Source of the DNA: Candidatus Gastranaerophilales bacterium
Lineage (GTDB): Bacteria > Cyanobacteriota > Vampirovibrionia > Gastranaerophilales > Gastranaerophilaceae
Length of the DNA: 35,043 bases
Reading direction: 5' to 3'
NCBI GenBank assembly: GCA_947624645.1
Contig: CANQLG010000018.1
Location: 1 to 35,043, forward strand
Shown: positions 24,961-32,517 of the stretch, one piece after another
How positions within the stretch are numbered: position 1 is the first letter of the stretch
Layout: each line of letters opens with the position of its first letter
Program-made: the position numbers and the translations under genes
The notes under the pieces: model-generated
What the model saw: only the letters and a program-made list of their open reading frames with translations
Databases searched by the model: none
Told to the model about the DNA's origin: nothing

Positions 24961-24991
24961 ATTTTAAGACCTTAGAGTAACTATAAGTCAA
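24961..24991 (-). promoter_or_regulatory. MerR-type promoter with 19-bp spacer
   Basis: Minus strand: -35 TTGACT (24991-24986), 19-bp spacer, -10 TAAAAT (24966-24961). The spacer holds an imperfect dyad, GACTTATAG then CTCTAAGGTC. Over-long spacers with such dyads are the hallmark of promoters activated by MerR proteins. GGGGGAG follows as ribosome binding site. Confidence 0.75.
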
Positions 24992-25006
24992 GCAAAAATA
25001 AAAAAA

Positions 25007-25029
25007 CTTCCTTAATACAATTAAGGAAG
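25007..25029 (-). terminator. Intrinsic terminator (minus strand) upstream of MerR operon
   Basis: Perfect 10-bp stem CTTCCTTAAT / ATTAAGGAAG with a 3-nt loop. On the minus strand it is followed by a T-rich run (TTTTTTTATTTTT). It would stop leftward transcription entering the MerR promoter. Confidence 0.7.
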
Positions 25030-25135
25030 AAAAATTAGTAAAAGAGACATCAATAATATTATTACTTCACAAAAAAATTTATTCCAATTAACAGATAAAA
25101 TGTAAAGCAAACTTAATAATAATAAGGGTTAAGAC

Positions 25136-25164
25136 TTGAATAGAGATTATATATTAAGTATACT
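25136..25164 (+). promoter_or_regulatory. Promoter of the F-x-G membrane protein gene
   Basis: -35 TTGAAT (25136-25141), 17-bp spacer, -10 TATACT (25159-25164). The start near 25171 gives a leader of 80-115 nt that contains the box-plus-hairpin element at 25212-25256. Confidence 0.6.
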
Positions 25165-25211
25165 AAGTACACTTATTAAAGTTTTGTAAATAAATTTAAT
25201 AATATCCAAGA

Positions 25212-25256
25212 GAAATAGCAAATTTAAAAGTTCACGGATGTTAATCGAAAAGTGAA
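25212..25256 (+). promoter_or_regulatory. Candidate leader element: conserved box plus hairpin (copy 2)
   Basis: Box GAAATAGCAAATTT (25212-25225), 5 nt, stem TTCAC (25231-25235), loop holding ATGTTAATC, stem GTGAA (25252-25256). The same 14-nt box and loop word occur at 19463-19503 with a compensating stem. The GTG at 25252 lies in the 3' arm. Confidence 0.4.
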
Positions 25257-25284
25257 ATTAGGTAAGTTAAATTCCGGAAAATAT

Positions 25285-27186
25285 ATGCAAATCAATAAAA
25301 TAAGTCAAAATGTTCCTAAGAAGTTAACTAAAGTTAGTACTGAAAGAAACATCAATATAAAAAATCAGACACCCCCGTTTAAAGGTGGGATAGATTCATT
25401 TTGTCTGGGCGTAGCAAATGCGATAGAAAACGGAGGATTGTTTGTATCATTTACGCTGCAAGACATGCTCGGGACAAATTTACCTCGTCCGCTAATGGGT
25501 TTGGTAAGGAATTCAAAAGAAAATAAAGGCAAAAAAAATATAAGATTTGCAGCCAAAGAAATGGTTAGAGAATTTACAACCGGTCCCAGTATGTTTATAA
25601 TCCCGGGAGTTTTACTTGCTTTAGGCAAGAAAATATTTGGGAAAGCAACGGAAATTCCACTAAAATTAATAAAATCATTTGGGAATATACATGCAGCAAA
25701 CCCGTTAAATGAAGCGGGAGAAGCAATAACAAAGCAGGAATTCTTCAAAAATGTATTTTCACAAATAATTAAAAATTCAAAAGGTGAAAGTGAAGTAAGC
25801 AAGCAAACATTAGAGACTGCAACTGATTTCGCCCAAAGACTTGCCGACGGAATAAAAAATAATAATGCAAAATCAGCAATTTCCGGTTTAACGGATGACT
25901 TTATAGAATTAGCAAAAAATAGCGCAAATGATGCTGTTCACACTGATTTTACGCAGGCAATAATATCAGATACAGCGCAAGCACCTTTTAAAAACACGGT
26001 AAATTTCATGATGTCATACGCAGATGATGTTGTAGAAAAAGCTTCAAAGCAAAGCCCCGATAGAATAAAAGATTTCATCAAGAAAATATCAAACAATAAA
26101 ACAATAGGAAGATGTGCGGCAAATATATTTATGTATGGAATGATATTATTATTCCTACAAGTTATCCCTAAACTATATAATAAAGCCGAAGGTAAAGATA
26201 ATGCCGGATTAAAAGGATTAATGAAAGAAGAAACTTTTAATGACAAAAGCTCGGAAATGAATACTCAAAAAGATAAATCAACACCATCATTCGGGTCAGC
26301 GGCAAGCATTGCGGAAAGCTTAGCCGGAAACGGAACAATAGGGAAAATAGCAAAAGGCATCGAATTTGAAGGATGCAATATGTCATTTCCGCTATTACTT
26401 GGAGTTATGGGACTTGGTATTTTATTGCCCCGTACATTACAAGCAAAAGATAAGTACGACAGAGAAGAAATTTTAAGACGAGATCTTACAACATGTGCGA
26501 CAATGTGTTTTGCAGAAAAAGAATTAAGGAAAGGTTTTTCTAAATTAAACGAAGCAAAATCAGGACTTGTCCTAGCGTCTAAAGACAAAAATTTCTATAA
26601 TAGAAATGTATTTAAACGGCTTTTTGATTACTTAAGACCAATAAAAGGGGTAAGAATTTTAAATACACAGCAAATAGTATCAAAATACAGCAATATTGAT
26701 AAATATAAAGAAGGAATTAAAGGATTTTGTAATTTTATTGACGGACAAGGAGGAAACTTAGGCAAAGTATTTAGCTTAACGGAAGAATCTAAAAATATCG
26801 TACAAGGTTTATTGAAAAATGAAGGTCACGATATTGCAAGTGCTGATAATTCAATTATTACAAGTGTATTAGAAAAAGCAAAAGATTCCGACGAAGTTAA
26901 TAAATTAATTGAAATGTTTAAAGATAAAAATAATCCATGGATTACAAAAGCAAAAACTTTGAATGCAAGATTTACGGCATTATCTGTAATCGTGCTTGTT
27001 CCTTTATTCTTAGGGTTTTTCCTGCCTTGGATAAATGAAAAATCAACAAAAAAACGTATAAAGGAAGAGCAAGCACTCTCAGAATCTAATATTCAAAATA
27101 AAATCACGATGCCTGACTCAGAATATTTTAAACAGAGCCAAAAATCCAAAGAAATATTTGCAGATTTCCAAAAATCAGCTAAATAA
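25285..27186 (+). CDS. Membrane protein with N-terminal F-x-G tail, function unknown
   Basis: I do not recognise a named family; it looks like a protein type particular to this lineage. From the ATG at 25285 it has 633 residues; a GTG at 25252 would add eleven but lies in a predicted hairpin stem, so the start is uncertain. The N-terminal tail is polar and basic and ends in P-P-F-K-G-G. Four hydrophobic stretches are likely membrane segments, at about residues 101-117, 279-297, 366-386 and 564-583. Between them are long helical, Lys/Asn-rich cytosolic or periplasmic parts. The first segment follows an R-F-A-A-K-E-M-V-R-E-F-T-T-G block. It overlaps the convergent RqcH gene by 8 bp at the 3' ends. 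Confidence 0.75.
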   Translation: MQINKISQNVPKKLTKVSTERNINIKNQTPPFKGGIDSFCLGVANAIENGGLFVSFTLQDMLGTNLPRPLMGLVRNSKENKGKKNIRFAAKEMVREFTTGPSMFIIPGVLLALGKKIFGKATEIPLKLIKSFGNIHAANPLNEAGEAITKQEFFKNVFSQIIKNSKGESEVSKQTLETATDFAQRLADGIKNNNAKSAISGLTDDFIELAKNSANDAVHTDFTQAIISDTAQAPFKNTVNFMMSYADDVVEKASKQSPDRIKDFIKKISNNKTIGRCAANIFMYGMILLFLQVIPKLYNKAEGKDNAGLKGLMKEETFNDKSSEMNTQKDKSTPSFGSAASIAESLAGNGTIGKIAKGIEFEGCNMSFPLLLGVMGLGILLPRTLQAKDKYDREEILRRDLTTCATMCFAEKELRKGFSKLNEAKSGLVLASKDKNFYNRNVFKRLFDYLRPIKGVRILNTQQIVSKYSNIDKYKEGIKGFCNFIDGQGGNLGKVFSLTEESKNIVQGLLKNEGHDIASADNSIITSVLEKAKDSDEVNKLIEMFKDKNNPWITKAKTLNARFTALSVIVLVPLFLGFFLPWINEKSTKKRIKEEQALSESNIQNKITMPDSEYFKQSQKSKEIFADFQKSAK

Positions 27187-28786
27187 CAATTTCCGTTTCA
27201 TTTTTATATGTAACAAATGCCTGTTTATTGTTGGCTTTTTTGACATATTTCCTTTGAGTATATATTATTGAGGTTTTGGAATTATTTTTTTGTGATGAAT
27301 ACTCTTTAGTAAGGTTTGCTGCCTTTAAAATAATATCATCACTTATAATGTCTTTTGAATTATTTTTTTTAACCAATATATGAGCTCCCGGGGCATTTAA
27401 AGGATGAAACCATATATCTTCACCCGAGGCTATTTTAGATAAAATAAAATCATTTTGCTTTTTATTCTTTCCAATATATATTTTCATACCATTATATTCA
27501 ATAAAATCAATTTTTGGAGTATTATTTTCTGTTTTTTGATACGTATTGCCTTTAAGCTCCGAAAAAATTTCATTCAAGTCATTAATATCATCACTAACCG
27601 ATGTAAAATATTTTTGTTCTTCAAAATACAAAATTTGCGAATTAGTTTCATTAATCATAGAAAGTGAATGTTCATAAGCTGTTTTTGTTTTTTTATATAA
27701 AGCATAATATTTATTCGCATTATCTTTTGGTGAAATATTTTCATCAAGCTCAATAACAATTTCCTTACCCTCAAAATCAGTCAATGTAACATTTTTTTGT
27801 CCTGAACTAAGATAATATAAATTAGCCATTAAAATATCAGCCTTTGTTTTATATTCTAAAGCCTTATCAATTTTAGCTATTTGCATTTGCTGCTTTTTTT
27901 TCAGATTATTCAACTTGACTAATTGAGTATTAATTAATTTATCAATTTTAGTTTTAATATTGTTTAATAAAATTCTTTGTTGATGGAAAGAAAAATATTC
28001 ATCAATCATTTCATTAACACTATTAACTTCAAAATTATCACCAAAATCATATAAAGAATATTTGGAATAATCCTTTTTTATAAAATATCTGTAATTTTTC
28101 TCAGATAAAAAATTAACAAGATTATAATAAAGCTCGTTATTTTTAAAATGAGAAGAAAAATCTTCCACAATTGCACGGGTTAGGTAGTAATAAGAAGAAT
28201 CAATCTTATCAATATTATTTAAAAAAGAATCTATGTCGGCTTTCAGCAGGTTTTTCTTTTTTTGTTTAATCGGATAAACATAGGGCAAAGAACCATATAG
28301 TTCACGTTCCCTGCTTTTTTGCGAACTTACATTATGAGCACATCCTATAATAACGTTAGTATCATAATTGTATAAAATTACATTACTGTATTTGCCCATC
28401 AATTCAACAGCTAAGCATAGTATAGTTTTTTCATTGAGTTCATCATAGTATTCAAAATATAGTTCAAAAATACGCTCATATTTAGGCACTTTAATAGCAA
28501 TAATTTTGGTATTTTGAATATATTTTCTAAGAAGCATACAAAACATAGGCGCAGTTTTTGGAACAGTTAAATTACGTCTGTTTTGATTTTTATCCGAAAT
28601 AAAGCATAAATGATAAATTTCAGGATTAAAATTAATATAAAACTTCTTAGAAACAGAATTTTGACGCAAATAAAAAATTAATTCATTTCTGCTCGGCTGC
28701 TGAATTTTTTGAATTTTCGCTCCAAGAAAAAAATCCCTGTTTTCTACTTCAAATAATTTTAAAACTAAAGCATCAAAATTAATCAT
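27179..28786 (-). CDS. rqcH: NFACT / RqcH ribosome quality control protein
   Basis: A 535-residue protein of the Rqc2/FbpA (NFACT) family. It binds split 50S subunits blocked by peptidyl-tRNA and directs addition of an alanine tail for degradation. The N-terminal NFACT-N domain (about 1-170) has the E-L-M-G-K-Y-S-N block and the N-R-R-N-L segment, with a long coiled-coil middle (about 260-380). The NFACT-R domain (about 425-520) carries D-F-I-L-S, D-I-W-F-H and A-P-G-A-H-I-L-V-K, the conserved tRNA-binding signature. Start ATG 28786 is used; a TTG six codons earlier is unlikely. TATTAT 6 nt before the ATG may make it leaderless. No rqcP gene is adjacent. Confidence 0.9.
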   Translation of the reverse strand: MINFDALVLKLFEVENRDFFLGAKIQKIQQPSRNELIFYLRQNSVSKKFYINFNPEIYHLCFISDKNQNRRNLTVPKTAPMFCMLLRKYIQNTKIIAIKVPKYERIFELYFEYYDELNEKTILCLAVELMGKYSNVILYNYDTNVIIGCAHNVSSQKSRERELYGSLPYVYPIKQKKKNLLKADIDSFLNNIDKIDSSYYYLTRAIVEDFSSHFKNNELYYNLVNFLSEKNYRYFIKKDYSKYSLYDFGDNFEVNSVNEMIDEYFSFHQQRILLNNIKTKIDKLINTQLVKLNNLKKKQQMQIAKIDKALEYKTKADILMANLYYLSSGQKNVTLTDFEGKEIVIELDENISPKDNANKYYALYKKTKTAYEHSLSMINETNSQILYFEEQKYFTSVSDDINDLNEIFSELKGNTYQKTENNTPKIDFIEYNGMKIYIGKNKKQNDFILSKIASGEDIWFHPLNAPGAHILVKKNNSKDIISDDIILKAANLTKEYSSQKNNSKTSIIYTQRKYVKKANNKQAFVTYKNETEIVI

Positions 28787-28804
28787 ACAGATATAATAAA
28801 CCAA

Positions 28805-28831
28805 AAAAGCAAGGAATAATACCTTGCTTTT
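28805..28831. terminator. Bidirectional intrinsic terminator
   Basis: AAAAGCAAGG (28805-28814), loop AATAATA, CCTTGCTTTT (28822-28831): a perfect 10-bp stem with A/T runs on both sides. On the minus strand it ends the Gly/Ala-rich gene before rqcH. Confidence 0.85.
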
Positions 28832-28851
28832 AATATATTATATGAAATCAA

Positions 28852-29850
28852 TTAAGCTGCAATAGAGCGGATTCTGTCGTTAACAACTTTATATTCAGCC
28901 GAGCAAACGGAGTTAGCGACAATATCTTTTGTAGAAGCATTTTGAACTGAATCAGCGCAGGCTTTAACCATACCGCCATGTTCAATAAAATTATTATATC
29001 TTAGAGTTCCGTTAACAGAGCCCATAATACCACCGACTACACCGCCAATAGCAGCACTTTGAGCAGTAATTTCAGCAAATTCTTTAGCATTAAAATCCTT
29101 GTCATCATCAAAAGCACAGTCAATAACATAATTAGATGAACCTGAAACAGTGCCGGTAATAACACCCGTTCTGGCTGCTTTTCCTGCGGAAAGAGCAACG
29201 GACTCTTTTAAAGTAGCACCGGCAGTACCATTACCCATAGTTGCAGCTGCTATTGCCCCTGTAACCGCACCCGACAATGCATCTTTAGTAATTTGTTTTG
29301 CATCTAAAGCATCATTTTTAACTTCATTAGTAGCTCTATCTGCAAACTTAACCGTTGCCTTAGCAGCTGCTCCCGCTCCTGCACCTGCTGCAGCAGCAAC
29401 TAATAACGGAGCAGCTGTACCACCAGAAGCTATAAGAGCTGCAACTGCGACAGTACCTGCTGCAATAGCCGCAAAGCTTGATGCAATATTAGAAAACAAA
29501 TTTAAACTGCTATCTTGCTTAGCATCAAATTCTTCTATCTTCGCCATAGCTTCATCAAAAGTTATTTCACCTTTTTCATACTGTTCAATATAATAATGGC
29601 ACTTTTCTTCATTAGTACCAACATTAACTATTTCTTTAAATTCATTCCAACCTTTTGAAAAAATACCCTGATCATCCATAACAGAATTTAATTTTTCATT
29701 TAAAACAGTTACCTCTTCTTTAGATTCGGAATTTTTATTTTGAACAAAACTTCTATGACTAACATTGTTAGCAAAAGGATTCATAATACCGCTAAAATTT
29801 AATCCGCCTGATTTATATGAAGAATCTATACCTTGAAAATCCATACCCAT
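28852..29850 (-). CDS. Gly/Ala-rich protein with hydrophobic core and F-x-G tail, function unknown
   Basis: A 332-residue protein of unknown family. The N-terminal tail has F-Q-G (5-7) and L-N-F-S-G-I (17-22). Residues 60-115 are charged and helical. Residues about 120-167 are a long Ala/Gly stretch with glycine-zipper spacing that could insert in a membrane; a second Gly-rich stretch is at about 255-280 (G-G-V-V-G-G-I-M-G). The C-terminus holds two Cys. Such cores occur in pore-forming and polymorphic toxin-like proteins, but no known toxin domain is visible. It is not preceded by a signal peptide. An alternative start is the ATG two codons on (29844). It is transcribed alone and ends at the bidirectional terminator. 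Confidence 0.75.
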   Translation of the reverse strand: MGMDFQGIDSSYKSGGLNFSGIMNPFANNVSHRSFVQNKNSESKEEVTVLNEKLNSVMDDQGIFSKGWNEFKEIVNVGTNEEKCHYYIEQYEKGEITFDEAMAKIEEFDAKQDSSLNLFSNIASSFAAIAAGTVAVAALIASGGTAAPLLVAAAAGAGAGAAAKATVKFADRATNEVKNDALDAKQITKDALSGAVTGAIAAATMGNGTAGATLKESVALSAGKAARTGVITGTVSGSSNYVIDCAFDDDKDFNAKEFAEITAQSAAIGGVVGGIMGSVNGTLRYNNFIEHGGMVKACADSVQNASTKDIVANSVCSAEYKVVNDRIRSIAA

Positions 29851-29980
29851 ACCAAAATCTAATCTGTAACCTTACAATAATATAAAGTATTTTTTTTAAT
29901 CAAAATTGCGTGTATATTTACATTTTGTTACAAACTAATTAAATATATGGAAAATTAACTTTAGCGTAATTATTACATAA

Positions 29981-30349
29981 TTAGATTTTAATAAGTCTGT
30001 ATTTAATAGCCTTAACAACAGCTTCAGTACGGTCTTGGACAGATAATTTATTAAAAATATTATGAAGATGAACCTTTGCTGTATGAACACTCACATGAAG
30101 ATTCTGAGCAATTTGAGAATTATTTTGACCGTAAGACAAATATTTTAAAATTTGTTTTTCCCTATTGGTTAAATTGATATTTCCGTTAAAATTAGAATCT
30201 TTAGCCAACAACAAATTCATTAAAAAAATCTCAATAAAATTTTTATTAAGAATAATCTCAAAATAACAATCATCAGATTCCAAAGCATCTTTACCGTCAT
30301 CAAATATTGTTAACTTGATATTATTACTATTAATGTTAAATTTAGCCAT
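29981..30349 (-). CDS. LuxR-type helix-turn-helix regulator
   Basis: A 122-residue protein whose C-terminal part (about 60-122) is a complete LuxR/GerE DNA-binding domain: L-T-N-R-E-K-Q-I-L-K-Y-L, N-S-Q-I-A-Q-N-L, V-H-T-A-K-V-H-L-H-N-I-F-N-K-L. The N-terminal 55 residues are short and do not form a receiver domain; no phosphoacceptor site is seen, so the signal is unknown. The start at 30349 is fixed by GGGAGGC 4 nt upstream; a frame from 30385 exists but without such a site. It stands alone between the Gly/Ala-rich gene and the divergent membrane/patatin unit, which could be its target. Confidence 0.88.
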   Translation of the reverse strand: MAKFNINSNNIKLTIFDDGKDALESDDCYFEIILNKNFIEIFLMNLLLAKDSNFNGNINLTNREKQILKYLSYGQNNSQIAQNLHVSVHTAKVHLHNIFNKLSVQDRTEAVVKAIKYRLIKI

Positions 30350-30496
30350 AAAGCCTCCCATTTTTTCATCAGCCAAATTAAGCATAACAAATTTATAAAA
30401 AATTGTACTAACAAATTTTCCTATTTAAAAATTTTAATTTATTTTTTTACTTAATTAGTTTTCTCTTAGCATCAACTTTTATACGGTAAAACAGTT

Positions 30497-30524
30497 TTGA
30501 AATTTTGAATGATACACTTATAAT
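30497..30524 (+). promoter_or_regulatory. Promoter of the membrane protein/patatin unit
   Basis: -35 TTGAAA (30497-30502), 16-bp spacer, -10 TATAAT (30519-30524). The start would be near 30531, leaving about 19 nt of leader with AGGAGAT before the ATG at 30550. Confidence 0.65.
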
Positions 30525-30531
30525 ATAAGTG
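30515..30531. promoter_or_regulatory. 17-bp palindrome over the -10 box (operator candidate)
   Basis: CACTTATA-A-TATAAGTG: two perfect 8-bp arms around one base. It covers the -10 box and the predicted start of transcription, where a bound regulator would block polymerase. Part of the symmetry comes from TATAAT itself. Confidence 0.45.
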
Positions 30532-30549
30532 CATCAGGAGATTTATATT

Positions 30550-31008
30550 ATGTTTAATTTGGAAAAAACCTTAACATTTCAATATGGCAGCATTATTGGG
30601 TACATATATATTTTACTGTTTGTATCCTTGTTTCAATGGGGTGGATTTACAAAACAGTTCGGCAATTGGGGCAATATCTATGTGTTTTTAACTGTCTTTA
30701 TTGTATTATGCTTATTACTTTTTGGTTGTTTAATATCTTTTGGCATATTTTTAATCATAGATTATAAATTTTACTACCGCATTAAAAACATTAAAACGAC
30801 TAAAAATAGTTTTTATCGTGTAATACAATATATCGGATTTGGTATATATGTTTTAATTTCACTTCCCTTTTTTCTTGTAAGTATTTTTACACCGCCATAT
30901 ATAGGAGTAGTTGAGTGTATAATATTTTTAATTATATTTTTATGTCTTCCGAAAAAAACATGCGAAATAAATCAATCAGAAGAAGGGAATATCAATGACA
31001 AAATATAA
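30550..31008 (+). CDS. Small integral membrane protein
   Basis: A 152-residue protein with about four hydrophobic segments (about 12-30, 40-70, 88-110 and 112-128 from this start) and a basic loop between the second and third. The C-terminal tail is polar (N-Q-S-E-E-G-N). No family is recognised. The ATG at 30550 has AGGAGAT 8 nt upstream; an upstream GTG (30529) overlaps the promoter and is rejected. It overlaps the patatin gene by 14 bp, so both are translated from one message; it may be a partner or membrane anchor of the lipase. Confidence 0.75.
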   Translation: MFNLEKTLTFQYGSIIGYIYILLFVSLFQWGGFTKQFGNWGNIYVFLTVFIVLCLLLFGCLISFGIFLIIDYKFYYRIKNIKTTKNSFYRVIQYIGFGIYVLISLPFFLVSIFTPPYIGVVECIIFLIIFLCLPKKTCEINQSEEGNINDKI

Positions 31009-31852
31009 TGTTATATTTACGGGCGGTTCCGTCAGGGGCTTATGTTATGCGGGTGTATTAAAAGCCTTGGAAGAAAAAAATATTCAAATAAAAACATATA
31101 CAGGTTCATCTATCGGCTCATTAATGATTGTATTTTATGCACTCGGATACAGCGCTGATGAAATTGAAGAAGAAATAAATAAACTTAATATGCCAAAACT
31201 TTTTACTGATTTTAACTTTAATATGTTCTCTAATCTTGCCGTTTCAAGAGGAGAAAAATATTTAAATTGGCTTCGCGAAAAAATAGAGCAAAAATTTTAC
31301 GGGCGAAATTATAAAAAAAGCAAAATGCCTCCCGTTTGTTTTAAGGATATTGATAAAGATATTTATGTAACTGCATTAGAACTTGAAACCTCCCAAGTTA
31401 AAGTATTTTCAAAGTATACTACTCCCGAATTTGAAATAGCAAAAGCCCTAAGAGCCTCATCTGCCATGCCGTTTTTATTACCTCCTTTTAAATATGAGGG
31501 TAAAAATTTAATAGACGGTGATATAGCAAGAGGCTGCCCTATTTTTAAAGTTATACCCAAACTTCAAAATGATAATATTTTAGAATTCAGAATAACCGGC
31601 GGAAGCAAAAATAAAATATCCAAAAACCCCGTAAAAATGGTAAATTCTATTATAAATTCGACCGCATATATTATAGATAATCAAGCTTCAATTGATTATA
31701 AAACCGATAAAATCAACATTATAAAAATTGATGTTGAAGGTGTTTCGTTTACTGATTTCTTTTTAACAAATAAAAAGAAAAAAGAAATATATAAAATAGG
31801 CTATGAAACGACAAAAGAATATTTAAAGGAGATTTTTAATGAAAAATTTTAG
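30995..31852 (+). CDS. Patatin-like phospholipase
   Basis: A 285-residue serine lipase/acyl hydrolase. The oxyanion loop G-G-S-V-R-G is at 10-15, the nucleophile Ser39 in G-S-S-I-G (37-41), and the catalytic Asp174 in D-G-D (174-176; D-G-A/G is more usual). No signal peptide, so it acts in the cytosol or at the inner membrane. Substrate would be phospholipid or lysophospholipid acyl esters; bacterial patatins are also found as secreted effectors, but no secretion signal is seen. It overlaps the preceding membrane protein gene, which supports membrane-linked action. The ribosome binding site is AAGGGAA. Confidence 0.9.
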   Translation: MTKYNVIFTGGSVRGLCYAGVLKALEEKNIQIKTYTGSSIGSLMIVFYALGYSADEIEEEINKLNMPKLFTDFNFNMFSNLAVSRGEKYLNWLREKIEQKFYGRNYKKSKMPPVCFKDIDKDIYVTALELETSQVKVFSKYTTPEFEIAKALRASSAMPFLLPPFKYEGKNLIDGDIARGCPIFKVIPKLQNDNILEFRITGGSKNKISKNPVKMVNSIINSTAYIIDNQASIDYKTDKINIIKIDVEGVSFTDFFLTNKKKKEIYKIGYETTKEYLKEIFNEKF

Positions 31853-31868
31853 AAATACATTACAAATC

Positions 31869-32504
31869 TTATTTTTTATTATTCTTTTCTTCTTCAATAT
31901 GTTTTTTCATACTGTTTATATAATTTTCTCTGGTTTCCTTCTTAATGTCTTCAAATTTACTTTGAGGCAGAGTATCAACTTTGCCCGAAAAAGCTGAAAT
32001 TCCGTGGTAACATGCCCAAGTGGGTGCAGGGCGGAGAAGTGTTTTTTCATCCTTTTCTACTGCTTTTTCAAGTTGTTCCAATATATATTGGTTGCCTTTT
32101 TCATTCATATATTTAACGGTATTACGTGCAAGCATGCCGTATATTGCCACTTGCTGGCCTGCTGATTCATCCTTGCACATTCTAACATCTTCAACCGCTC
32201 TTAATTTTCCGAACGAGAACCAAAATACCGCTTCATCTTTGTTTGTTTTGTATATTTCATCTGCCATTATTATATAAAATACGGGAACGGTTTTATCTGG
32301 ATTTTCTTTTATATAATTGATAAAATCTTTTTTCTCGTAAAAATCAAAATTTTTAACAGCTTGAACGGCAAGTCCGTTTTGTCCTGTTTCCATATATTTT
32401 ATTGCTTTTTTTACATTCTCTGATAACTTTTGTGCACTGTATGCACTTGTAAATGTAAAGCCCATAGCGAGTATTATTAATGCCGATATTATTATTTTTT
32501 TCAT
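31869..32504 (-). CDS. Exported protein sharing the C-terminal domain of its WG-repeat neighbour
   Basis: A 211-residue protein with a clear signal peptide (M-K-K then a hydrophobic run, cut near A-Y-S-A at about 24). The start at 32504 is set by GGAGGG 5 nt upstream; a start ten codons earlier would precede the signal peptide. Residues about 60-140 match the C-terminal domain of the upstream WG-repeat protein: D-E-A-V-F-W-F-S-F-G-K-L-R (90-102) against D-K-A-V-Y-W-Y-F-I-A-K-L-R. The domain has no name I can give. It lies 13 bp after the WG gene, in the same unit. Function unknown; probably periplasmic. Confidence 0.8.
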   Translation of the reverse strand: MKKIIISALIILAMGFTFTSAYSAQKLSENVKKAIKYMETGQNGLAVQAVKNFDFYEKKDFINYIKENPDKTVPVFYIIMADEIYKTNKDEAVFWFSFGKLRAVEDVRMCKDESAGQQVAIYGMLARNTVKYMNEKGNQYILEQLEKAVEKDEKTLLRPAPTWACYHGISAFSGKVDTLPQSKFEDIKKETRENYINSMKKHIEEEKNNKK

Positions 32505-32517
32505 ATTTCCCTCCACA

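Noticed and set aside
29150-29593. 147-codon Ala/Pro-rich plus-strand frame
   Set aside because: Antisense of the Gly/Ala-rich gene; its composition is a mirror of that gene's codons.
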